Origin: Paraburkholderia phenoliruptrix
Lineage (GTDB): Bacteria > Pseudomonadota > Gammaproteobacteria > Burkholderiales > Burkholderiaceae
Length of the DNA stretch: 56,598 nt
NCBI RefSeq assembly: GCF_019511605.1
Contig: NZ_JAEUAV010000035.1
Coordinates: 1-56,598, forward strand
Direction: 5' to 3'
Numbering within the stretch: the first letter of the stretch is position 1; every line of letters starts with the position of its first letter. The notes below the pieces were generated by a model. It saw nothing but the letters and a program-made list of their open reading frames with translations, was not told where the DNA came from and made no database searches. Both the position numbers and the translations under genes were made by a program. Below are positions 43,513-51,250 of this stretch, one piece after another.

Positions 43513-44675
43513 GCGCGACGCGTAACGAAGCCGATGTCATCGTGATAGGCGGCGGCATCATGGGCACGACGACCGCGTTCTTTCTGCGGCAGCGCAATCG
43601 CTCGGTGATTCTGCTGGAGCGCGGGCTGACCGGGCAGCAGGCGAGTGGCGTGAACTTCGGCGGCGTGCGGCGCCAGGGCCGCGCGCTGCCGCAACTCGCT
43701 ATGGCCAATCGCGCGCTGCGCACGTGGCAGCGCTCAGCGCAACTGCTCGGCGAGGACGTCGAATTTCTGCCGGTCGGTCATACCCGCGTCTGTTATCACG
43801 AGAAGGACGTCGAGAATTTCGTGCAGTACGCGAGCGACGCGCGCGCCTACGGCCTCGAGCTCGAAGTGCTGCAGGGGGCGGCACTGTTTCAGCGCTTTCC
43901 GTTTCTCGGGCGCGAAGTGCTGGCCGCATCCATTTCGCCGCTGGATGGTCACGCGAATCCGCGCCTCGCCGCGCCTGCGTTCGGACGCGCGGCGGCGCGG
44001 CTCGGCGCGCAGGTGATAGAGAACACGGAGATCGTGCGCGTCGAAACAGAGGGCGGCCGCTTTCGCGTGGAAAGCGCGCGCGGCGACGTGTACCACGCCG
44101 CCCGGCTCGTGATCTGCACCGGCGCGTGGGCCACGCGTCTGACCGAGCAGTTCGGCGAACGCGCGCCGCTCGCCGTGAGCGGACCGCAAATGTGCGTGAC
44201 CGAGCCGGTGCCATATGTCTTTAAATCGTCGATGGGCGTCTTCACGTCCATCAAGCAGGAGAGCATTTATTTCCGACAGATTCCGCGCGGCAACATCATC
44301 GTCGGCGGCGGGCCTGCGGGGCCGGCCGATGCGGTGACGAGCCGCGCGTCGGTGCTGCCGCAAAACACCGTGCGGCAGCTCGCGCAGATGCGGCGGCTCG
44401 TGCCCGCGTTGGCGCCGTTGCATGTGATCCGGGTGTGGAGCGGGGTGGAAAGCTACCTGCCCGATGGCGAGCCGGTGATCGGTCCGAGCAGCAAGGTCGA
44501 CGGGCTCTTCTACGCGTTCGGCTTCAGCGGTTCGGGTTTTCAGATCGGTCCGGGCGTGGGCGAGACAATGGCGGAACTCGTGGATACGGGCAGCACGTCC
44601 ATTGCGCTCGACAAATTTTCCATTCAGCGTTTTGCCGAGGAGCCGGCGGCTTGCCCTGGCATCGTCACGTCATGA
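43509..44675 (+). CDS. DAO-family catalytic subunit (HcnC/OoxB-like)
   Basis: A 388-residue FAD flavoprotein: ADVIVIGGGIMGTTTAFFLR at 8-27, RGLTGQQASGVNFGGVRRQG, and the C-terminal GLFYAFGFSGSGFQIGPGVG flavin stretch. It should oxidise the substrate C-N bond of an N-substituted amino acid or amine, passing electrons to the two preceding subunits. It resembles sarcosine/opine oxidase beta chains and HcnC; the exact substrate cannot be read. It starts at an ATGA overlap and ends in an ATGA overlap with the AraC gene. Confidence 0.87.
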   Translation: MSATRNEADVIVIGGGIMGTTTAFFLRQRNRSVILLERGLTGQQASGVNFGGVRRQGRALPQLAMANRALRTWQRSAQLLGEDVEFLPVGHTRVCYHEKDVENFVQYASDARAYGLELEVLQGAALFQRFPFLGREVLAASISPLDGHANPRLAAPAFGRAAARLGAQVIENTEIVRVETEGGRFRVESARGDVYHAARLVICTGAWATRLTEQFGERAPLAVSGPQMCVTEPVPYVFKSSMGVFTSIKQESIYFRQIPRGNIIVGGGPAGPADAVTSRASVLPQNTVRQLAQMRRLVPALAPLHVIRVWSGVESYLPDGEPVIGPSSKVDGLFYAFGFSGSGFQIGPGVGETMAELVDTGSTSIALDKFSIQRFAEEPAACPGIVTS

Positions 44676-45076
44676 AACAGTCCCTCAGCCTCAATGCCGC
44701 GCGGGCTTTCATAGAAGCCCATTTCAACGAGCCGGTGACGCTTGCCCAACTCGCCGCGCTGTCCGCGCTCAGCGTATCGCGCTTTGCGACGGTGTTCCGG
44801 CAGCAGTACGGCTCGTCGCCGTATCGCTATCTGTGCGGCCTGCGCATTCAGCGGGCGCAGACGCTGCTGCTCGAAGGCGTACCGGGCTCGGTGGTGGCGA
44901 CCGAGGTCGGCTTCTTCGATCAAAGCCACTTTGGCCGGCATTTCAAGCGATGCTGCGGCATGACGCCGAGCATGTTCATTCAGCGCGCGGCGGCCAACGG
45001 CGGCAAGCACGGCGCCGGCGCGGCACAAAAGGCTAACGCGCCGCGTTCAGCTTCCGCCATAAGGTCGTCTTGCTGA
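44672..45076 (+). CDS. AraC-family HTH-only regulator
   Basis: A 134-residue protein made almost only of the AraC double helix-turn-helix: FNEPVTLAQLAALSALSVSR and FRQQYGSSPYRYLCGLRIQR (first HTH), then GVPGSVVATEVGFFDQSHFG and RHFKRCCGMTPSMFIQ (second HTH). No effector-binding domain precedes it, so it may act constitutively, pair with another protein or respond by its own level. The start overlaps the flavoprotein stop by four bases. Its last 44 bases overlap the prpR 3' end on the opposite strand. Confidence 0.85.
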   Translation: MKQSLSLNAARAFIEAHFNEPVTLAQLAALSALSVSRFATVFRQQYGSSPYRYLCGLRIQRAQTLLLEGVPGSVVATEVGFFDQSHFGRHFKRCCGMTPSMFIQRAAANGGKHGAGAAQKANAPRSASAIRSSC

Positions 45077-47006
45077 TGCCGAGCGCGTCGCATACCGCGT
45101 CGCGGTCGCCACCGTGTGCGGCGAGCGCGGCGCGGATTTCATCGGCTTCCACATGACGGCTGCGCTCGCGCAGCGTCAACGCGGTTTTCTTCGGGCGCGC
45201 GTGCGCCGGTTCGGCAATTTCAGGGGCGATGCTGCGCAGTATGTCGCGCGTCAGCAAAGGCGGACTGCCTGTTTCCGCGTCGTTGTCGGCCTCCATGTCC
45301 GCAAGCTCAACGGCAATCCGTTCGATCACGTTCTGCAATTCCCGCACATTGCCCGGCCACGCATAACGCTGCAACGGCTCGGCGAGCGCAACCAGAACGC
45401 GCTCTGCGGCAGCGGCGTCGGGCAGGCGTGCGGCAAGCCGCGGCTCGCGCGCCGCGGCTTGCAACAGCAGTTCGACGGCCAGCGGCAGCAGGTCGGCTGA
45501 TCGCTCGCGCAGCGGCGGCAGCGCAATGCTCAGAATGTTGAGCCGGTAATAGAGATCGGCGCGAAAGCTGCCCGTCGCGATGCCCTCGGTCAACGCGCGG
45601 TGCGTGGCCGCGACAACGCGGATGTCCACGCGTGTCGGCTCCGTCGAACCGAGCCGGACGACTTCGCGCTCCTGCAACACGCGCAGCAAGCGGCTTTGCA
45701 ACGACAACGGCATCTCGCCGATTTCATCCAGGAACAATGTGCCGCGATGCGCGACCTCGATCAGCCCCGCCTTGCCGCCCTTGCGCGCGCCGGTGAACGC
45801 GCCTTCCTCATAGCCGAAGAGTTCGCTTTCGAGTAGCGCCTCAGGAAACGCGCCGCAATTGATCGCAACAAATGCGAAGTCGCGCCTTGCGCTCAACTGA
45901 TGCATGCTCTGCGCGACCATTTCCTTGCCGGTGCCGCTTTCGCCCAGAATCAGCACGGTTGCGTCCGATCTTGCGTAACGCTGGACGAGCCCGCGCACGC
46001 GTTGCATGGCTTGCGAGGCGCCGACCATATCGTCCAGCCGGTAGCGCGCGCTGAACTGCTGCACCCGTTGCCGTGAACGCAGCGTACGGTCCAGCCGTTC
46101 CACTGCGCGCGATTCCTGGAACGTCAGCACGGTGCCCGCCGCGGCCGCGCCGCCGCTTGCCAGCGGTCCGCGATGCACCACGTAGCTCGCGCCGCGCACG
46201 GTGCAGAACGCGTCGCCGTCCGAGTCGGGGAGACTGCCCGCGAGGTCGGGCGCGAGTTCGAGCAGCGCGCGGCCCGCCGCATTCGCCGCGTCGATGCCGA
46301 GCACCGCGGCAAGCCGCTGGTTCATCGCCTCGACGCGTCCATCGGCATCGAGTGCGACGACGCCGTCGCGCAGATGTTGCAACAGGTTGTCGAGCCGTTG
46401 GCGGCGCAGCGTCTCGCGCCGCGTCGCCTGCGCGACTTCGAGCGCCGTCTCGAAGCCGGCACGCACCGATGCGCGCGAATAAAGAAACACCGCGCCCATG
46501 CCCGCGTTGGCCGCGAGATCGGTGACAAGCCCGGGCCCCACCACCACGTCGATGCCGCGATCGCGCAGGTCGAGCACGACGCTTTCCGCGTCCTGCGCCG
46601 ATTGATGCGAGGCGAACGTCACATCCAGCCCGAATGCCGCGACGAAGCGGCGGATCTCGTCGGGCGTGTTGCCATGCGTGACCAGTGCAACCTTGGCGCC
46701 GTCGCGGCGGGCGCGCGCGAGTGCGTGCATCACGTCGAACCCGGTCGGCGTAATCATGACGACCGGCACGGCCACGCGCGTCTTCAGATAGGCACCGTTC
46801 GAGCCGCCCGCAATCACGACGTCGGGCCGGCCGGCGCCGGCAGCCTCGATTTCGCGCACGGCGTCTTCGAAACCTCGCGCGACGATGCGCAGATCCGCGC
46901 GCCCCACGTATTCGCCGGCGATGTCGAGAAACAGATCGCGCAGGCGGCTGATGCTGAGCGCCCAGATGCGCGGGCGCGGGGCGGTGTCGAAGGGGACAGT
47001 GCTCAA
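45033..47006 (-). CDS. prpR: PrpR, sigma-54-dependent regulator of propionate catabolism
   Basis: A protein of about 657 residues. Its parts are the PrpR N-terminal sensor domain (15-200, RPRIWALSISRLRDLFLDIA, VVIAGGSNGAYLK), a PAS domain (205-310), an AAA+ domain with Walker A GESGTGKE at 355-362 and the sigma-54 contact loop GAFTGA at 402-407, and a Fis-type HTH at the end (GDRDAVCDALGISKTTLWRK). It senses 2-methylcitrate in characterised relatives. The start is uncertain: no ATG fits, and I chose TTG 47006 just before the conserved domain; TTG 47021 or an upstream start are alternatives. It is divergent from prpC. Confidence 0.9.
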   Translation of the reverse strand: MSTVPFDTAPRPRIWALSISRLRDLFLDIAGEYVGRADLRIVARGFEDAVREIEAAGAGRPDVVIAGGSNGAYLKTRVAVPVVMITPTGFDVMHALARARRDGAKVALVTHGNTPDEIRRFVAAFGLDVTFASHQSAQDAESVVLDLRDRGIDVVVGPGLVTDLAANAGMGAVFLYSRASVRAGFETALEVAQATRRETLRRQRLDNLLQHLRDGVVALDADGRVEAMNQRLAAVLGIDAANAAGRALLELAPDLAGSLPDSDGDAFCTVRGASYVVHRGPLASGGAAAAGTVLTFQESRAVERLDRTLRSRQRVQQFSARYRLDDMVGASQAMQRVRGLVQRYARSDATVLILGESGTGKEMVAQSMHQLSARRDFAFVAINCGAFPEALLESELFGYEEGAFTGARKGGKAGLIEVAHRGTLFLDEIGEMPLSLQSRLLRVLQEREVVRLGSTEPTRVDIRVVAATHRALTEGIATGSFRADLYYRLNILSIALPPLRERSADLLPLAVELLLQAAAREPRLAARLPDAAAAERVLVALAEPLQRYAWPGNVRELQNVIERIAVELADMEADNDAETGSPPLLTRDILRSIAPEIAEPAHARPKKTALTLRERSRHVEADEIRAALAAHGGDRDAVCDALGISKTTLWRKLNAAR

Positions 47007-47059
47007 GATGGCGGCTCGCAAGTAGACTCGTGCTGGCCCGCCTATTATGCGCGCACCGG

Positions 47060-47096
47060 TTTCATGTTTGAAATGCGAAAGTTCCGTTTGTGAAAC
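47060..47096. promoter_or_regulatory. Candidate PrpR upstream activating sites
   Basis: There are two dyads: TTTCA-TGTT-TGAAA (47060-47073) and GTTT-GTG-AAAC (47086-47096). They lie about 65-100 bp upstream of the -24 element, the usual distance for an enhancer-binding protein. Confidence 0.5.
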
Positions 47097-47130
47097 ACCC
47101 GCGCTCCCGGAGTACACGAGTAAGTTTGCA

Positions 47131-47143
47131 AATCAGGCACTTA
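47131..47143 (+). promoter_or_regulatory. IHF-like site in the prpR-prpC gap
   Basis: AATCAGGCACTTA agrees with the IHF core pattern WATCAR-N4-TTR at every specified position. It lies between the dyads and the -24/-12 promoter, where IHF bends DNA in sigma-54 systems. Confidence 0.5.
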
Positions 47144-47160
47144 GCGCATGCGGCCAACGT

Positions 47161-47175
47161 TGGCCCATTCCTTGC
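47161..47175 (+). promoter_or_regulatory. Sigma-54 (-24/-12) promoter of prpC
   Basis: TGGCCCATTCCTTGC matches the consensus TGGCAC-N5-TTGC closely, with GG at 47162-47163 and GC at 47174-47175 exactly 10 bases apart. Transcription would start near 47187, giving a leader of about 37 bases to prpC. Confidence 0.8.
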
Positions 47176-47223
47176 GTTTAAGGCGGCGGTCAAACAATTC
47201 CCCACGCATCTGGAGACACACTG

Positions 47224-48399
47224 ATGAGCGAAGCAGACAACAGCGCAAGCACGGCCAACACGGGCGCATTCAAACCGAAAAAATCCGTCGCGCTGTCGGG
47301 CGTGACCGCGGGCAACACGGCGCTTTGCACCGTCGGCAAGACCGGCAACGACCTGCACTATCGCGGCTACGACATTCTCGACCTTGCGGGCAATTGCGAA
47401 TTCGAAGAGATCGCCTATCTGCTCGTGCACGAAAAGCTGCCCACGCAGGCCGAACTGAGCGCCTACAAGGCGAAGCTGAAGGCGCTGCGCGGTCTGCCCG
47501 CGAACGTGAAGGCCGCGCTCGAATGGATTCCGGCCGCCGCGCATCCTATGGATGTGATGCGCACCGGCGTGTCGGTGCTCGGCACCGTGCTGCCGGAGAA
47601 GGACGACCACAACCTGCCGGGCGCGCGCGACATTGCCGACAAACTGATGGCCTCGCTCGGCTCGATGCTGCTCTACTGGTATCACTACTCGCACAACGGC
47701 AAGCGCATCGAGGTCGAGACCGACGACGACTCGATCGGCGGCCACTTCCTGCATCTGCTGCATGGCACGGAGCCGCCGAAGTCATGGGTCGATGCCATGC
47801 ATGTGTCGCTGAACCTTTACGCGGAACACGAGTTCAACGCGTCGACGTTCACCGGCCGGGTGATTGCCGGCACCGGCTCGGACATCTACTCGGCCATTAC
47901 CGGCGCGATCGGCGCACTGCGCGGGCCGAAACACGGCGGCGCGAACGAAGTCGCGTTCGAAATCCAGTCGCGCTACCAGACGCCGGATGAAGCGGAAGCG
48001 GACATCCGCAAACGCGTTGAGAACAAGGAAGTGGTGATCGGCTTCGGGCATCCGGTGTACACGATCTCGGACCCGCGCAACAAGGTCATCAAGGAAGTGG
48101 CGAAGAAGCTTTCGAAGGAAGCGGGCAACAACAAGTTGTTCGACATCGCGGAGCGGCTCGAGTCGGTGATGTGGGAAGCCAAGAAGATGTTCCCGAACCT
48201 CGACTGGTTCAGCGCGGTGTCTTATCACATGATGGGCGTGCCGACGGCCATGTTCACGCCGCTCTTCGTGATTGCGCGCACGTCTGGCTGGAGTGCGCAC
48301 ATCATCGAGCAGCGCATCGACAACAAGATCATCCGGCCGAGCGCCAATTACACCGGGCCTGACGATCTGCCGTTCGTGCCGCTCGCGAAACGCGCTTGA
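47224..48399 (+). CDS. prpC: 2-methylcitrate synthase
   Basis: A 391-residue citrate synthase-family enzyme that condenses propionyl-CoA with oxaloacetate to give 2-methylcitrate. Active-site stretches are KHGGANE (His), GFGHPVYTISDPRNK (His) and LDWFSAVSYHMMGVP (Asp). The VALSGVTAGNTALCTVG opening and the YRGYDILDLA motif are typical of PrpC rather than GltA. ATG 47224 has CTGGAGACACACTG upstream. It is the first gene after the sigma-54 promoter. The usual prpB (methylisocitrate lyase) that often precedes it is absent. Confidence 0.95.
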   Translation: MSEADNSASTANTGAFKPKKSVALSGVTAGNTALCTVGKTGNDLHYRGYDILDLAGNCEFEEIAYLLVHEKLPTQAELSAYKAKLKALRGLPANVKAALEWIPAAAHPMDVMRTGVSVLGTVLPEKDDHNLPGARDIADKLMASLGSMLLYWYHYSHNGKRIEVETDDDSIGGHFLHLLHGTEPPKSWVDAMHVSLNLYAEHEFNASTFTGRVIAGTGSDIYSAITGAIGALRGPKHGGANEVAFEIQSRYQTPDEAEADIRKRVENKEVVIGFGHPVYTISDPRNKVIKEVAKKLSKEAGNNKLFDIAERLESVMWEAKKMFPNLDWFSAVSYHMMGVPTAMFTPLFVIARTSGWSAHIIEQRIDNKIIRPSANYTGPDDLPFVPLAKRA

Positions 48400-48421
48400 G
48401 TCGAGCTATTTGCGGCAGATT

Positions 48422-48490
48422 GCGCCCCGCGGCCGGGGCGCGATGAGAGCCACACCCTTGGTTCAAACCGGTTCAAACCGGCCTTGAACC
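48422..48490 (+). repeat. GC hairpin and GGTTCAAACC tandem repeat between prpC and acnD
   Basis: A 7-bp stem (GCGCCCC/GGGGCGC, 48422-48441) lacks a U-tract. It is followed by two exact tandem copies of GGTTCAAACC (48460-48479) and a CTTGAACC that can pair with either copy. The 226-bp gap has no gene; the structures may tune acnD relative to prpC. Confidence 0.5.
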
Positions 48491-48625
48491 GGGGCCGTGG
48501 TTTGAGAACCGCGAGCTACACTACATTGACACGCGTCACCCGAACGCCTGCGCGCGCCCCGCTCGAAAACGGGCGCTGCGCTGCGCCGCCTTTGTTTGCG
48601 CTCCATTACCGATTGTCGCCAAGCC

Positions 48626-51223
48626 ATGAATACTGCCTACCGCAAACGCCTTCCCGGCACCGAACTCGATTTCTTCGACGCGCGTGCCGCCGTCGATGCA
48701 ATTGAGCCGGGCGCATACGACAAGCTGCCGTACACCTCGCGCGTGCTCGCCGAAAACCTCGTGCGACGCTGCGATCCGGTCATGCTCGTCGCGTCGCTCA
48801 AACAGCTGATCGAGCGCAAGCGCGAGCTGGATTTCCCCTGGTTCCCGGCACGAGTCGTCTGTCACGACATTCTCGGTCAGACCGCGCTCGTCGATCTGGC
48901 GGGTTTGCGCGACGCCATTGCCGCGCAGGGCGGCGACCCGGCGCTCGTCAATCCGGTGGTGCCGACGCAGCTAGTGGTCGATCACTCGCTGGCGGTGGAA
49001 TGCGGCGGCTTCGATCCCGACGCGTTTGCAAAGAACCGCGCGATCGAAGATCGCCGCAATGAAGACCGCTTCCATTTCATCAATTGGACCAAGCGCGCGT
49101 TCCGCAACGTCGACGTGATTCCGCCGGGCAACGGCATCCTGCATCAGATCAATCTCGAACGCATGAGTCCGGTCGTGCAGGTGAAAGACGGCGTGGCGTT
49201 TCCCGATACGCTGGTGGGCACCGACTCGCATACGCCGATGGTCGACGCACTCGGCGTGATCGCCATCGGCGTGGGCGGGCTGGAAGCGGAAAGCGTGATG
49301 CTGGGCCGCGCGTCGTATATGCGGCTGCCGGACATTGTCGGCGTGGAGTTGACGGGCCAGCCCGCCGCAGGCATTACCGCAACCGACGTCGTGCTGTCGC
49401 TCACGGAATTCCTGCGCAAGGAGAAGGTGGTCGGCGCATATCTGGAGTTCTTCGGCGAAGGCGCGGCGAAGCTCACGCTCGGCGACCGCGCGACCATCGC
49501 CAACATGGCGCCCGAATTCGGCGCGACGGCCGCAATGTTCTATATCGACGGGCAGACCATCAAGTACCTGAAGCTGACCGGCCGCGACGACGCACTCGTG
49601 AAGCTCGTCGAAACGTATGCGAAGCACACCGGTCTGTGGGCCGACAGCCTCGCGCACGCGCAATACGAGCGCGTGCTCAGATTCGACCTTTCCACGGTGG
49701 TGCGCACGCTCGCCGGGCCGTCGAATCCGCACAAGCGCCTGCCGGTATCGGAGCTGGCTGCACGCGGTATCAGCGGCAAGGTCGAGAACGAGCCGGGCCT
49801 GATGCCGGACGGCGCCGTGATCATCGCGGCGATCACGAGCTGCACGAATACCAACAATCCGCGCAACATGATTGCCGCCGGGCTGCTCGCGCGCAACGCG
49901 AACCGGCGGGGACTCACGCGCAAGCCGTGGGCCAAGACGTCGCTCGCGCCGGGCTCGAAGGCGGTTACGCTCTATCTGGAGGAAGCGGGCTTGCTGCCGG
50001 AACTCGAGCAGCTCGGCTTTGGCGTGGTCGCGTATGCGTGCACGTCGTGCAACGGCATGTCGGGCGCGCTCGATCCGGCCATTCAGAAAGAGATCGTGGA
50101 GCGCGATCTGTACGCGACGGCTGTGCTGTCGGGCAACCGCAACTTCGACGGCCGCATTCATCCGTTTGCAAAGCAGGCGTTTCTGGCTTCGCCGCCGCTG
50201 GTGGTCGCGTATGCGATTGCGGGGACGATTCGCTTCGACATAGAAAAAGACGTGCTCGGCGTGGACGCGGCAGGCCATGCAGTCACGCTGAAGGACATCT
50301 GGCCGTCGGATGAAGAGATCGACGCGCTCGTCGCTGCGAGCGTGAAGCCCGAGCAGTTCCGCAAAGTCTACGAGCCGATGTTCGCCGTTTCCGTGGACAC
50401 GCAAGACAAAGCCGATCCGCTCTACGACTGGCGGCCGATGAGCACCTACATTCGCCGTCCGCCGTATTGGGAGGGCGCGTTGGCGGGTGAGCGCACGTTA
50501 AAGGGCATGCGTCCCCTCGCGGTGCTGGGCGACAACATCACGACGGACCACCTGTCGCCCTCGAACGCGATCCTGCCGGACAGCGCAGCGGGCGAGTACC
50601 TCGCAAAAATGGGCCTGCCGGAAGAGGACTTCAATTCGTACGCGACGCATCGCGGCGATCACCTCACGGCCCAGCGCGCGACCTTCGCGAATCCGACCTT
50701 GAAGAACGAGATGGTGATTGAGGACGGCAAGGTCAAGACCGGCTCGCTCGCGCGCATCGAGCCCGAGGGCAGGATCACGCGCATGTGGGAAGCCATTGAA
50801 ACGTATATGGAGCGTAAGCAGCCGCTCATCGTGATTGCCGGCGCCGACTACGGCCAGGGTTCGTCGCGAGACTGGGCCGCCAAGGGCGTGCGCCTTGCGG
50901 GCACCGAAGCGATTGTCGCCGAAGGGTTCGAGCGCATCCACCGCACGAACCTGGTTGGCATGGGCGTGTTGCCGCTCGAATTCAAGCCCGGCGTGAATCG
51001 CCTGACGCTGGCGATAGACGGCACCGAGACCTTCGACGTGATCGGCGAGCGCAAGCCGCGCGCGGACCTGACGCTAGTGATTCATCGCAGGAACGGCGAG
51101 CGTGTCGAGGTACCGGTGACGTGCCGGCTGGATACAGCAGAGGAAGTCTCCATCTACGAAGCCGGCGGCGTGTTGCAGCGCTTTGCACAGGACTTTCTGG
51201 AGTCGTCGCAGGCGGCGGCTTGA
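48626..51223 (+). CDS. acnD: Fe/S-dependent 2-methylcitrate dehydratase AcnD
   Basis: An 865-residue aconitase-family protein of the AcnD type, which dehydrates 2-methylcitrate to 2-methyl-trans-aconitate. The [4Fe-4S] Cys residues are in AAITSCTNTNNPRNM and AYACTSCNGMSG. The N-terminus LPGTELDFFDARAAVDAIEP and the swivel-domain stretch GADYGQGSSRDWAAKGVRL are intact. The length matches AcnD and AcnA, not PrpD. ATG 48626 was preferred to 48596 because homologues begin near MNTAYRKRLPGT. AcnD requires PrpF, which is the next gene, and this confirms the assignment. Confidence 0.94.
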   Translation: MNTAYRKRLPGTELDFFDARAAVDAIEPGAYDKLPYTSRVLAENLVRRCDPVMLVASLKQLIERKRELDFPWFPARVVCHDILGQTALVDLAGLRDAIAAQGGDPALVNPVVPTQLVVDHSLAVECGGFDPDAFAKNRAIEDRRNEDRFHFINWTKRAFRNVDVIPPGNGILHQINLERMSPVVQVKDGVAFPDTLVGTDSHTPMVDALGVIAIGVGGLEAESVMLGRASYMRLPDIVGVELTGQPAAGITATDVVLSLTEFLRKEKVVGAYLEFFGEGAAKLTLGDRATIANMAPEFGATAAMFYIDGQTIKYLKLTGRDDALVKLVETYAKHTGLWADSLAHAQYERVLRFDLSTVVRTLAGPSNPHKRLPVSELAARGISGKVENEPGLMPDGAVIIAAITSCTNTNNPRNMIAAGLLARNANRRGLTRKPWAKTSLAPGSKAVTLYLEEAGLLPELEQLGFGVVAYACTSCNGMSGALDPAIQKEIVERDLYATAVLSGNRNFDGRIHPFAKQAFLASPPLVVAYAIAGTIRFDIEKDVLGVDAAGHAVTLKDIWPSDEEIDALVAASVKPEQFRKVYEPMFAVSVDTQDKADPLYDWRPMSTYIRRPPYWEGALAGERTLKGMRPLAVLGDNITTDHLSPSNAILPDSAAGEYLAKMGLPEEDFNSYATHRGDHLTAQRATFANPTLKNEMVIEDGKVKTGSLARIEPEGRITRMWEAIETYMERKQPLIVIAGADYGQGSSRDWAAKGVRLAGTEAIVAEGFERIHRTNLVGMGVLPLEFKPGVNRLTLAIDGTETFDVIGERKPRADLTLVIHRRNGERVEVPVTCRLDTAEEVSIYEAGGVLQRFAQDFLESSQAAA

Positions 51224-51250
51224 TCACCTAACAGTTCAGGACACTCTTTC

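Noticed and set aside
41872..44675. Cyanide synthesis operon hcnABC
   Set aside because: The three-subunit layout fits HcnABC, but the genes are fused into an importer operon and accompanied by amine-catabolic genes, so an opine or amine dehydrogenase is more likely.
47117..47145. Sigma-54 element GGCACTTAGCGCATGC near 47136
   Set aside because: GG and GC are 12 bases apart rather than 10; the site at 47161 fits much better.
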